From NCBI GenBank assembly GCA_964653195.1, contig CAZZCX010000004.1, positions 1-64,000 of the forward strand: DNA of 64,000 nucleotides. The letters run 5' to 3'. Source of the DNA: CAYMDS01 sp964653195 (GTDB lineage: Bacteria > Patescibacteriota > Microgenomatia > Levybacterales > UBA12049). The notes under the pieces were generated by a model. The model did no database searches. It was not told the origin of the DNA and saw only the letters and a program-made list of their open reading frames with translations. The translations under genes and the position numbers were made by a program. Positions 52,970 to 61,932 of the stretch are shown here, one piece after another (position 1 is the first letter of the stretch; the number at the start of each line of letters is the position of its first letter).

Positions 52970-54564
52970 GGTGTTGCGACTGAACCTGCTAGATTTGAAT
53001 TGCCTTCGGGTAATGCACCGTTTGCAATTGAATTCTGCGACATATCTTGCGTATTTGTTTCTATATTTCCAGTTGTTTCATCGATTTTATCATTTACCTT
53101 ACTATCTTCGTTTGTTTTTATTACTTGTACCAATTCTTTCACATCTGATTTCCCTCCGTCAATTCTGGGAAGGAAAGTTTCAGATCGTCCTAACTTCACC
53201 CATGCTGAAGCTTCATCAAGCAAATCTACTGCTTTATCTGGCAAATAACGTTCGCCAATATATTTTTTCGATAATTTAACTGCTGCCTCAATTGTTTTAT
53301 CACTAATCGTAACGTTATGAAACCTTTCATACTTTGGACGCAGTACCTTAAGCATCTCGATTGCTGCTTCTTCGCTCGGCTCTTCAGCTACTACAGGCTG
53401 AAAGCGTCTTTCAAGTGCTTTATCTTTTTCAAAATTCTTCCTATATTCACTTGTAGTAGTAGCTCCTATTATTTGCAGTTGGCCACGTGCCAAATGAGGT
53501 TTTATAATATTTGAAGCATTCATTGAATCTCCATCTCCGCCCGCGCCCATTAAGATATGTATCTCATCAATAAAAAGTATAATTTGGCCAGCTGACGCCA
53601 TCGATTCCTGAATTACACTTCTAAGTCTTTCTTCAAATTCTCCCCTATGTGATGCGCCTGCAACGATAGAAGATAGATCTAGTTGAATAATTCGTTTATT
53701 CGCAAGCTCTTTCGGTGATTTACCAGTAACTATCTCTTCCGCCAACCCTTCAATAATAGCTGTTTTACCTACACCAGCCTCACCAATAATTATCGGATTA
53801 TTTTTAGTTCTTCTTAATAAAATATGTACTAGTCTATCGATTTCTTTATCTCTACCTGCAATCGGATCGAGCTTCCCTTCACGCGCCTGTTCTGTCAAAT
53901 CAATTCCGAATCTATCTAATACTGACTTTTTTCCGTATGAAAAACCATGAGCTTTAGATAACTTAGTTTCAACTTCTTCCTTGTTTATACCCTGTTGCTT
54001 TAATTGTCCAGCTGTAGTGAGAGTATCATTGAAAAGCGAAAGCAATATGTCTTCAGGGGTGACAAAAGAAGATTCGCGCGTCTTAGCATCTCTATAAGAC
54101 TGTTCGAAAACCTGTTTTGATTTATCGCTTAATGTAGGTTGCCCTGTAAATGTACCCACCACTTCTTTTGTCTGTATTTCTTTAGTTAATTTTGCTGGAT
54201 CTACTGAAAACTCTTCAAGTAATTTAAATAAGTCTGCATCATATAAAAGTCCAATTAGTAGCTGATCTGGCTCAATTAACTGTTGACGTATTCTTTTAGT
54301 TTCTTCCTGTGCATGCTGTAATACTTGAGTAGAACGCTGATCAAGATGTGATAATGCTGATAAGTTCTGTTTTAAATTTGGATTAATACGTGATACCGCT
54401 GGACTGGTAGTTTTTGCATCTCCCTGTGAGGCAACTCCCTGAGGAGTAACTGCAGCTTGTTGATTAACATTATTTATAGACTGACTACTTACTGGTACAC
54501 TCATCTGTGAACTCGCTTCAGGTTGCAACGGTTGTTTTTTTTGATTGAAAAGATTACCAAACAT
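52966..54564 (-). CDS. Clp ATPase, N-terminal half (N domain and NBD1)
   Basis: 532 residues. A Q/S/P-rich start (about 1-70) is followed by the Clp N domain (about 80-205: HAQEETKRIRQQLIEPDQLLIGLL). NBD1 follows with GEAGVGKT (261-268), ILFIDEIH (329-336), TTTSEYRKNFEKDKALERRF (arginine finger at 383-388) and YLPDKAVDLLDEASA (about 441-455). After that, where intact ClpC has a coiled-coil middle part, the sequence turns N/S/G-rich and stops. The break is at a natural domain border, with normal codons on both sides, so it is a gene fission, not a sequencing error. TATAAT lies 10 nt before the ATG. Confidence 0.87.
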   Translation of the reverse strand: MFGNLFNQKKQPLQPEASSQMSVPVSSQSINNVNQQAAVTPQGVASQGDAKTTSPAVSRINPNLKQNLSALSHLDQRSTQVLQHAQEETKRIRQQLIEPDQLLIGLLYDADLFKLLEEFSVDPAKLTKEIQTKEVVGTFTGQPTLSDKSKQVFEQSYRDAKTRESSFVTPEDILLSLFNDTLTTAGQLKQQGINKEEVETKLSKAHGFSYGKKSVLDRFGIDLTEQAREGKLDPIAGRDKEIDRLVHILLRRTKNNPIIIGEAGVGKTAIIEGLAEEIVTGKSPKELANKRIIQLDLSSIVAGASHRGEFEERLRSVIQESMASAGQIILFIDEIHILMGAGGDGDSMNASNIIKPHLARGQLQIIGATTTSEYRKNFEKDKALERRFQPVVAEEPSEEAAIEMLKVLRPKYERFHNVTISDKTIEAAVKLSKKYIGERYLPDKAVDLLDEASAWVKLGRSETFLPRIDGGKSDVKELVQVIKTNEDSKVNDKIDETTGNIETNTQDMSQNSIANGALPEGNSNLAGSVATP

Positions 54565-54673
54565 ATTCTAATAAATTATAAATAGAAATTAGTAACAGAA
54601 TAGTAATTCTAATCTTGTTACTTTTTACTGTTACTATCTTATTTTGTCTATTTTTTAACCAATCGTCAATAGC

Positions 54674-57600
54674 TCAATTATTCGATTGTGTATTTTCATC
54701 ATTTTCTATACTTTGTGCTAACTTGCTCTGATTCTCGGGAGCTTTCTCGACAGCTCGATCAACAAGAACTTTCTCACCTTCTTCTGATTGAGATTCTAGT
54801 AAAGAATTAGCTGCATGCAGTTTAGCATCTAGATATGACGTAATTTCATCTAAGCTAAATCCACCCAGCAAGACAAAAGGTAATAAGAGAGATACTTGAC
54901 GCAGACCTTCTTGCACTTTCAAATTATCATGTGAAGACAAAAGCATAAGAGTGGAACGAATTGTATCACTCTCTTTATTCAGCCAAGATCTTTTGTCCAT
55001 CGTTTCAACTGGAGAATTTGATTTTCTATAATAATCTTCCCACATACCTCTAACTGCCTCATAATCTTGGATATTTACTGTCTGTAAAGGATTTGACGCT
55101 GGCAATTCGATACTCTGCACCCCTACTGTATTTATATTCTCATCTTTAGGTGCTAACTCCCAAATTTTTACAGCCAGTATATTACCTGCTTCCGCTTCAT
55201 TTTTTACTTCTTCCTTAAGATCTGCTATCTGTTCTAAAGGAGTATCAGCAGTAATCATAAGAATCCGGTCTGCTAAAATATTTTGTTTCTTTACTTCATT
55301 TGCTAACATCTCAGAAACCGCTTTAATGCTTTCAATATCTTTTACTGCATATAAATCTGGATGTGATAATTCCATAAGATATCTATGAAAAGCGTCCATT
55401 GCACTTTCATGATTATCATTTTTCTGATTAACTGCATTACTTGCAGAAAGAATTAATCCAGCATGGACATCACCCTTTCCGCTTAGTTCTGAAAGATTAT
55501 CTTTTATCGAATTTATTCTCGTTTTTTCATTTACATCAGTTACGACTTCAGGATTTGCGATTCTTGCCAAAGTCTCCTTAACTTTTATAACTTCTTCTTG
55601 AGCTATTGGATCATTCGATAGGCTAGACATTTCAAATCTAACAACATCTTTGATTGTCGGAATTGGAAGGTTTGTGAGAGTAAGTAGTTCTGTGTTTACT
55701 TTCACTGAAGGCGATGAGCTAAGTGGACTTTCCGCACTGGTATTATCATCTGATTCATCATCAATTGTCGCAGATTGAGTCATGCTAGTTTTTGTAGTGG
55801 TATGTGTCTCAACTGTAACAAGAGTATCCTCCTCAGTCCCTATTTCATCAATCACTGATTTTCCAGCTTCTTGCTTGGCTTTCAAATAAGATACTATCTC
55901 ATCCTGACTGAATCCCCCAAGAAGTAAGAAAGGTAACACATTACCTACTTCTTCCATTCCTTGCTGAATTTTTTCATTGTCCCCTGACGTCAGAAGAGAA
56001 AGTATATTATCAATATCTCTTACATCATCACTGATCCATTCTTTTCTACTACTTAAACCTTCCGGGACTTCCATATCTTTATAATTCTCTTGCCACATCT
56101 TTCGTACCGCTTCATAATCCTCAAGGCTTACTGTTTGGATCCTATTAGTTGAAGGCGTGACTATACCATCCGTAATGCCTCCTTCTTCTGAAGCAAAAAG
56201 TCCTAGCACATCATCTGCTAATGGCTCACCTTTAGTTTTTGCATCTAAGAGCTGAGTTTTTACTAACTCCATCTCTTTTGTATTTACTGGCGCTAAAGAG
56301 TTTGCATCTTCCTGAGAGGTGCCTTGCATTTTAGTTAACATAGAGGCAGCAAACTGGTTTCCCTGACTTTGCGCCAAAATAAGTTTGTCTTTTACTTTTT
56401 CATACTTTTCCTTTACTGCTGTACTTGTAATTGAGGTAGGATTGGCAAGCTGCTGCATTACTTTTTGAGTAGTTGATGCATCAATTCTTCCTATTGCAGT
56501 TGTAAGAATAGTTGATGCTTCGTGATTGCCTTGGAGAGTTGCTTCGATCAGCTTTTCTTTTAGATCATGTATTTCGTTTGAAGTTGAAGTTTCTTTCGTC
56601 GAGAGAATTGAAGTTGCCAATGTGTTTCCCTTCTCACTTTCTTTTACCAACGAATTATGAAGCTCAGAAATCCGTTCTCTATCGCTACCCATTGCTGATG
56701 CTGGATTTGCGATTTCTTTCAATACATTCTTTAACACCGACTCATGTTCTTTGGTAAATGAAGTAGCGACAAGAGAGGTAGATACATTATTTCCAGTGAT
56801 ACTTTCCCTGGTCAATTGATTCTTAATATTTTGAAGTTCACGTACTGTTGTATTTTCTTTTGCTGCAAGAATAGTTGTCGCTAAAGTATTGCCCTTCTCG
56901 CTCTCTTTTACTAAACTATCTCGGAGCATGGTCATTCTTTCACGATCAACACCTGCAGTAACTGATTGTGGATTTGAAATATTTGTTAATGTCTTTTTAA
57001 GATTTTTGATTTGATTTATATTTTGATTTGTTACATTAGAAATATTACTTGCAATATTAACCGCTGACAGTATAGAACTAGCTACAGTATTTCCAGAAGT
57101 ACTTTCTTTAATTAGGCGATCTTTAAGTTGAATGAATTTTTCACGTTCAATTTCATTTTGGATCGTCGAAGGATTAGCTATTTGCGCTAAAGTCTGATAA
57201 GTTTTTGAAATATTGCTAGAATCGCGATTTGATATCAAATCTTTTTCGTAAGTTGCAATATCTCGTATCGTAGGAAGTGAGATATTGGTAGCTGTAAGTA
57301 ATTGATTATGAACACTAGCAACTGTAGATGCTTGAGGTCTGGTAATTGGAATTTCTCTCGCAACGCCTATAGGCATTGCTTTAGGTAATTGCATTGCATC
57401 TCCTATAGGTCCTTCCTTAATAACTGGTATATTTTTTGCATCTGAATACTTGGCAAAAGGCAGCTGTTTAGCTAACCCTGTACCGGCAGACGGAGGAAGA
57501 GGCACGGGTGCAGGTGGAGCTTTGTTTAAAAGCAAATAGCTAGTGTTTATTAACTTCTGCATTGCAGGGCTTTCTTCAAATGAAAAGTTATTCAGATAAT

Positions 57601-58699
57601 CAAGAAATATCTGAAGTAAGATAAATGGCAATAATATTACGACCCAAAGCATTATAAGAGCCACAACATAAAGCGCGAATGTATCTGGAGTATTAAGATT
57701 ATTATCTGCAGTTACTATTTGCCCAGGACCTCCAAGTAAAACATTTGTCGCAGTAGGATAAACGAATGACGTACCGACATTTTTGAAATCAAATATCAAA
57801 GGCAGCCTGGGTGACTTCCAAATAGATACTAGGCCTGAAAGAAATATCGTAAAAAGAGGCGCATAGAGTAGCCAACGGAAAAATTCACCGATCCAAATCT
57901 TTGCCGTATTGCGTACGGGATAATAAAGTAAAAGTATCGGAAAAACTGGTGAGAGAACTATGAAAAACCAAAGTATAATTTTTCTTATAATCAAAACACC
58001 GGTCATTGCGTAATAAGTTACTGCGGTAAGCCGAGCAAGTAAAAGATTTACAAAAACGGATTCATCAAAAAATGGATGAACTTTTCTAAGACCTCTAAAA
58101 TATTCATAATCCCAACCTACATATAATAAATCCTGGGCGCTAATAAGTCTTCTTGGTGTTCCAGGCTGAGTTAAAAAGAATCCCTGTATGACATCAACTG
58201 TAGTGTAGATGATCTGAATTAAAGAATAAGAAAGAGTCACTAAAAGAACTACAGCAATAAACCTAGGTAGAAATCGCTTCAAAGTAAGACTTTTTCCTCT
58301 GGTAGCCATGAGAACAAAAGCCGTTATAAGTACAATTAGCGCAAAGAAAGCATAAACGATATTGCGAATAGTGATCCAAAAACCTATTAGAGGATTCTCG
58401 TTATTGCTGCATATTCTGGTATTGGTTGAATTTGTCGTATCAGTACTCGGTGGACGAATGATATTTCCACTTGCATCATACTTAACATAACAAGACCATT
58501 CATAATTCTGGAGTGTCCAATTGAGAAATTGAACGGCTCTGGCTGCTGTTTTACCGACGAAATTAACTTCAGGATCCTCTGAATATGGTACTGACGGTGA
58601 AGGAAACGGTATATCATCTGCATATACAACATTTACACTATTTACGAAAAAGGCTAAACCTAATATTAAGTAAAAAATTAAGGGCAGAATTTTTTTCAT
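54674..58699 (-). CDS. Giant VirB6/TrbL-like membrane protein with duplicated repeat modules
   Basis: 1341 residues. A signal peptide (1-27) is followed by a six-to-seven-helix domain up to about residue 375, including IRNIVYAFFALIVLITAFVLMA and IRKIILWFFIVLSPVFPILLLYYP, in the style of VirB6/TrbL channel proteins. The rest is soluble and made of repeats: units with IANPxxx...RExxxLxxxLVKESEKGNTLATxIL. Two large modules each begin LLTxTNxxxPTIxD (about 466 and 1006) and end QTVxxxDYEAVRxMW...FxLLGGFSxDEIxSYL (about 860-940 and 1213-1290). It follows a VirB2-like gene by 11 bp. Likely part of a type IV secretion/pilus-like system. Location and role of the tail are unknown. Confidence 0.7.
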   Translation of the reverse strand: MKKILPLIFYLILGLAFFVNSVNVVYADDIPFPSPSVPYSEDPEVNFVGKTAARAVQFLNWTLQNYEWSCYVKYDASGNIIRPPSTDTTNSTNTRICSNNENPLIGFWITIRNIVYAFFALIVLITAFVLMATRGKSLTLKRFLPRFIAVVLLVTLSYSLIQIIYTTVDVIQGFFLTQPGTPRRLISAQDLLYVGWDYEYFRGLRKVHPFFDESVFVNLLLARLTAVTYYAMTGVLIIRKIILWFFIVLSPVFPILLLYYPVRNTAKIWIGEFFRWLLYAPLFTIFLSGLVSIWKSPRLPLIFDFKNVGTSFVYPTATNVLLGGPGQIVTADNNLNTPDTFALYVVALIMLWVVILLPFILLQIFLDYLNNFSFEESPAMQKLINTSYLLLNKAPPAPVPLPPSAGTGLAKQLPFAKYSDAKNIPVIKEGPIGDAMQLPKAMPIGVAREIPITRPQASTVASVHNQLLTATNISLPTIRDIATYEKDLISNRDSSNISKTYQTLAQIANPSTIQNEIEREKFIQLKDRLIKESTSGNTVASSILSAVNIASNISNVTNQNINQIKNLKKTLTNISNPQSVTAGVDRERMTMLRDSLVKESEKGNTLATTILAAKENTTVRELQNIKNQLTRESITGNNVSTSLVATSFTKEHESVLKNVLKEIANPASAMGSDRERISELHNSLVKESEKGNTLATSILSTKETSTSNEIHDLKEKLIEATLQGNHEASTILTTAIGRIDASTTQKVMQQLANPTSITSTAVKEKYEKVKDKLILAQSQGNQFAASMLTKMQGTSQEDANSLAPVNTKEMELVKTQLLDAKTKGEPLADDVLGLFASEEGGITDGIVTPSTNRIQTVSLEDYEAVRKMWQENYKDMEVPEGLSSRKEWISDDVRDIDNILSLLTSGDNEKIQQGMEEVGNVLPFLLLGGFSQDEIVSYLKAKQEAGKSVIDEIGTEEDTLVTVETHTTTKTSMTQSATIDDESDDNTSAESPLSSSPSVKVNTELLTLTNLPIPTIKDVVRFEMSSLSNDPIAQEEVIKVKETLARIANPEVVTDVNEKTRINSIKDNLSELSGKGDVHAGLILSASNAVNQKNDNHESAMDAFHRYLMELSHPDLYAVKDIESIKAVSEMLANEVKKQNILADRILMITADTPLEQIADLKEEVKNEAEAGNILAVKIWELAPKDENINTVGVQSIELPASNPLQTVNIQDYEAVRGMWEDYYRKSNSPVETMDKRSWLNKESDTIRSTLMLLSSHDNLKVQEGLRQVSLLLPFVLLGGFSLDEITSYLDAKLHAANSLLESQSEEGEKVLVDRAVEKAPENQSKLAQSIENDENTQSNN

Positions 58700-58710
58700 G
58701 GTAATTATGT

Positions 58711-59094
58711 TTATCCGAAACCAGGTATATGCAATATATCAACAAGTATTACTTCGACGAATAAGTATCCGAATATGGCAAGAAGCAATCCTGCTAATGC
58801 ATAGCCAATAATATTTTTCCCGTCATTAAGTATCTTCGGATTACCATGAGAGACCAATATCTGATAGCTTCCAAAAATAATCATTAATACTGCAAAGCCT
58901 CCTATTATGCCAAGACCATATTTATAGTACTGACTGACAAAGACATTTACATCGGTACGCACACACCCGACGTCAGTTTCTATACAGCCAGGATCCAGCG
59001 CAGGTGAAGGAGTAATCTGAGCATGGACAGGTGTTAAAAAAGGAAAAATTAATAAAAAGCAAATAAAAAAAACAACTCCAAAAAGTCTTACCAT
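58711..59094 (-). CDS. VirB2/TrbC-like pilin or small channel protein
   Basis: 127 residues. A signal peptide (about 1-25, ending PVHA) is followed by a short acidic region with two cysteines (GCIETDVGC). Two hydrophobic helices (YKYGLGIIGGFAVLMIIFGSYQILV and IIGYALAGLLLAIFGYLFVEVIL) are split by a polar GNPKILNDGKN loop. This is the layout of VirB2/TrbC pilins and of the related small proteins next to VirB6-like genes in CPR genomes. A leaderless promoter lies directly upstream. VirB4, VirD4 and other ATPases of such systems are not in the window. Confidence 0.75.
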   Translation of the reverse strand: MVRLFGVVFFICFLLIFPFLTPVHAQITPSPALDPGCIETDVGCVRTDVNVFVSQYYKYGLGIIGGFAVLMIIFGSYQILVSHGNPKILNDGKNIIGYALAGLLLAIFGYLFVEVILVDILHIPGFG

Positions 59095-59100
59095 ACATTC

Positions 59101-59129
59101 ATAGTATCAGAGCATTTTTACAAATACAA
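59101..59129 (-). promoter_or_regulatory. Promoter of the VirB2-VirB6-like unit, leaderless
   Basis: TTGTAT (59129-59124), 17 bp, extended -10 TGATACTAT with TACTAT at 59106-59101, then exactly 6 nt to the ATG at 59094. Confidence 0.6.
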
Positions 59130-59164
59130 CAACTCGACAGATTAAATGAAAATTAAGTAATGTC

Positions 59165-60205
59165 TCAAATTTTATTTAGAATATTTTGGGATTCAAAAGA
59201 TAAAATCTTCTTTTTAAAGTAATGTGTATTTTTATACTTTTGCTTTATATTACTATAAAGTGTGAGAGTAAATGACAAATGATGATCGATCAATATTGAA
59301 TTATATTTTTTCAACACAAACTCGCGATAATCAAAAGGATGAAATGCTACAAATGAACTTGTTACGTATTCATTGGTTCGATTTTTATTTATTGACCATA
59401 ATTGGATAGCTTCTGCTACTTTTTCAAAAATGATAATCGGTAAAAGAAAACTTCCTAAAATCCTAAATATCCAAACCAAAAATTGAGAACTTTTGTAAAT
59501 TTCTTTATTTTTTAGTAATTTGGGCAAAACATTAGGCATAAATTTTTTTATCCATTCATTTGATAAGTAAAATTTGTATGCAGTATTATCCCTGGAATAC
59601 AATGTTTTTAACTGCGCAATCTCCTGAGAAGTATAGATATCCCTTCTATTTTTTGCAAAAGTAAGCTGAGTTTCATCAATTAACATATTTACGCAAATTT
59701 TATTTCGCCTATTATTTGAATTTCTGGATCTACGCATACCTAATAGTTGTAAAATTAATAATATTAATAATCGAGTACTCCATAAACTATTTTTCTTGGT
59801 AATAATAAATAAATCAATATCGTCATTCTCTCCTGCATTTCTCATTGAGAGACTGCCACTTATACCTACATAAAGAATAGTCGGGATTATTGATAGTAAT
59901 TTTGTTATATTTTTAGCAATGAAAACTTTTGTATTGCTAAAAGATTCCCTTTTTTTTCGATCTTTAATTCCATGCCTGTAACCCGTAAAAAAATAATATC
60001 CATCAACTGATTCTATATCCTCTGGTATAAAATTTAGCATTTGGTAAAAATCACTTTTTTTTATATTCACATGAGTCTTGAGGTAATACCATAATTCATT
60101 ACGTTTTAGGGGATAATTGAAGATGTGAGCGTATAGAAGTGTTTGTCTTAAGGCATCAAGACAATGATCCTTAGAGTATTGCTGACTGTTATCTTTTTTC
60201 ATCAT
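59165..60205 (-). CDS. Nucleotidyltransferase-fold protein
   Basis: About 346 residues from the ATG at 60205. A TTG at 60208 and an ATG at 60202 are alternatives. The core motif GSLSMRNAGENDDIDLF (about 118-134) is the GS...DxD signature of the Pol-beta/MNT nucleotidyltransferase fold. The N-terminal part (about 15-90) looks like a winged helix. After the core there are two hydrophobic stretches (LLILLILQLLGM and ILGSFLLPIIIF) that may contact the membrane. Substrate unknown. It lies directly downstream of the solute-binding protein gene with 4 bp between. Confidence 0.7.
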   Translation of the reverse strand: MMKKDNSQQYSKDHCLDALRQTLLYAHIFNYPLKRNELWYYLKTHVNIKKSDFYQMLNFIPEDIESVDGYYFFTGYRHGIKDRKKRESFSNTKVFIAKNITKLLSIIPTILYVGISGSLSMRNAGENDDIDLFIITKKNSLWSTRLLILLILQLLGMRRSRNSNNRRNKICVNMLIDETQLTFAKNRRDIYTSQEIAQLKTLYSRDNTAYKFYLSNEWIKKFMPNVLPKLLKNKEIYKSSQFLVWIFRILGSFLLPIIIFEKVAEAIQLWSINKNRTNEYVTSSFVAFHPFDYREFVLKKYNSILIDHHLSFTLTLYSNIKQKYKNTHYFKKKILSFESQNILNKI

Positions 60206-60209
60206 CAAA

Positions 60210-61832
60210 TCATTGAAGGCTTTGTGCTTGAACCTGACTTACTCCTTGTAAAAAAGTTTTGGTAGCAGTATCTACAGAGCCACCTGCATATATTTCCCTT
60301 ACGGCATTGCCTAAATAATCATTTAGAAGACTATTGTAAAGTGTATCATTTGTATCGCTTGAAAAAATTGTCGATGTTGCATTATTGGCCTGTTCTACAA
60401 ACGGATAAAGAATTGGGTCATCAGCAAGCATTGATGCCATATCACGTCTTGGATATGGCATTCCAAATAATCTACTCTTACTTGCTTCAGTAAAAATTTT
60501 CTGCATTGTTTCTTTTTCAGATAAAAATTTTATGAATAATAAAGCTTCTTTCTGATGCTTGGTTTGGGTAGATAAGCCATTTGCCCAATAACTTGCAATC
60601 GTAATTTTAGTTTGCGAACCACTCCCTGTAGGCAAATAAGGTACAGGGTGTACAGAAAAATTTAAATCTTTACTAATAGCTTGAATTGCAAAAATATCCC
60701 AGGAATAGCCAAAATACATAGCAGCTTTACCCTGCGCGAACATGTCCCGTGATGAACCTAAGGAGTTACTCCAAACACCTTCCTCCCCTTTTGCAAATGA
60801 AGTGTAGTGCAGTAATGATTCTTTCACAAATTCAGGTTGTTTCTCAAGTGAAGACAAATCAATACCATTAGTCGCCATTATTAGAGAGATAATATCAGGT
60901 GCATGAGTAACATTATCAAATGTGCCCAATGCGACTCCCGATGTTTGAATAATACCATTCTTTTCTTTTACGGTTAATTGTCTGACAATCGTATTAAACT
61001 CTTCCCAGGTTTTCGGAAACTTAACACCTGCTGCATCAAAAATATCTTTGTTTATAAATAAAGCTAAGACATCGACTCCTTGTGGCAAACCATAAATCGC
61101 GCCATTTTTAGTCATATCGCGCAAAATTACAGGATAATAGATTTTTTGAAATTCATCTGGCTTAATTACTTCTTGAGGTAATGGTAATAAAACATTATCG
61201 GATGAACTGGTAAGTGTAGGTACCCATGAATTATGAAAACTGAAAATATCAGGTGCTTCTGTATTGTTCTTAATTCTTGTAATTAATCTTTCCTTATACT
61301 TTTGTGGATCTTGTTTTATATAATTTATTTTTATTCCTGGATACTTCTTTTGAAATTCACCAACTGTCGACTGCATGGTTTTACTTTCTTCCCAAAGTCC
61401 CCAATATGTCAATGTCGCATTTGTAATACCCCTATTCCCCCCTCCACCGAACAAACGAGATAAAATACCAATAAATATGATAAGTAACAAAACAATAAAT
61501 ACTATTGCAGCTGCTAATATTTTTTTATTTTTAAGATAAGAGTTAATTCCAGAAGGAGGCATAGAACCTGTCAAAGGTTCTACTTCAGAGAAAGTATTCA
61601 TGTTTTCTACCGGTGCGGATAGGGGCTGTACTGGAGGCGATAAAGGCTCCGGTTTATTTAGTGTTTCTGTGCTAACAGTGGAAGTTTGAGAAATCTGCTG
61701 ATTCTGAACGTCTGTATTTACAACACCAGATGGACCATATAAATCCTGGGCTGTAATTCTAGATGAAGCGCCTTCTGAAGAAGGATTATTTTGCCCTTGA
61801 TTCTTATTATTAAAAATTGTTTGATCATCCAT
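60210..61832 (-). CDS. Extracellular solute-binding protein (family 1) with cytoplasmic tail and membrane anchor
   Basis: 540 residues. A polar P/Q/S/T-rich tail of about 100 residues precedes one membrane segment (about 104-130, ILAAAIVFIVLLLIIFIGIL). There is no lipobox and no cleavable signal. The outer part is a family 1 sugar-type binding protein: ATLTYWGLWEESKTMQSTVGEFQKKYPGIKINYI, APDIFSFHNSWVPTL, and AAMYFGYSWDIFAIQAI. No permease or ATPase gene is nearby, so it may serve as a surface sugar receptor or share a transporter coded elsewhere. The same arrangement recurs in Microgenomates to my knowledge. Next gene codes for a nucleotidyltransferase. Confidence 0.85.
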   Translation of the reverse strand: MDDQTIFNNKNQGQNNPSSEGASSRITAQDLYGPSGVVNTDVQNQQISQTSTVSTETLNKPEPLSPPVQPLSAPVENMNTFSEVEPLTGSMPPSGINSYLKNKKILAAAIVFIVLLLIIFIGILSRLFGGGGNRGITNATLTYWGLWEESKTMQSTVGEFQKKYPGIKINYIKQDPQKYKERLITRIKNNTEAPDIFSFHNSWVPTLTSSSDNVLLPLPQEVIKPDEFQKIYYPVILRDMTKNGAIYGLPQGVDVLALFINKDIFDAAGVKFPKTWEEFNTIVRQLTVKEKNGIIQTSGVALGTFDNVTHAPDIISLIMATNGIDLSSLEKQPEFVKESLLHYTSFAKGEEGVWSNSLGSSRDMFAQGKAAMYFGYSWDIFAIQAISKDLNFSVHPVPYLPTGSGSQTKITIASYWANGLSTQTKHQKEALLFIKFLSEKETMQKIFTEASKSRLFGMPYPRRDMASMLADDPILYPFVEQANNATSTIFSSDTNDTLYNSLLNDYLGNAVREIYAGGSVDTATKTFLQGVSQVQAQSLQ

Positions 61833-61911
61833 AAATAATTTGAAGTATTTTTAACGGAATAATAATATGTTTGAATAGAACAGACATACTTGGTTTTATA
61901 GTATAATATTC

Positions 61912-61917
61912 ATTGTA
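61912..61917 (+). promoter_or_regulatory. -10 box of the vanW-like gene
   Basis: TATAAT 15 nt before the ATG at 61933, in the spacer between divergent genes. It gives a leader of about 8 nt. Confidence 0.4.
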
Positions 61918-61932
61918 TTTCAAGCAAATTTT

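Noticed and set aside
52960..52980. Programmed -1 frameshift joining the two Clp halves
   Set aside because: The second frame is -1 relative to the first, but I see no slippery heptamer before the stop, and ATGA overlap fits simple coupled re-initiation.
54590..54650. GTAACA...TGTTAC inverted repeat before the Clp gene
   Set aside because: The loop is long and AT-rich with no consistent U-run on the minus strand. Chance is likely in such AT-rich DNA.
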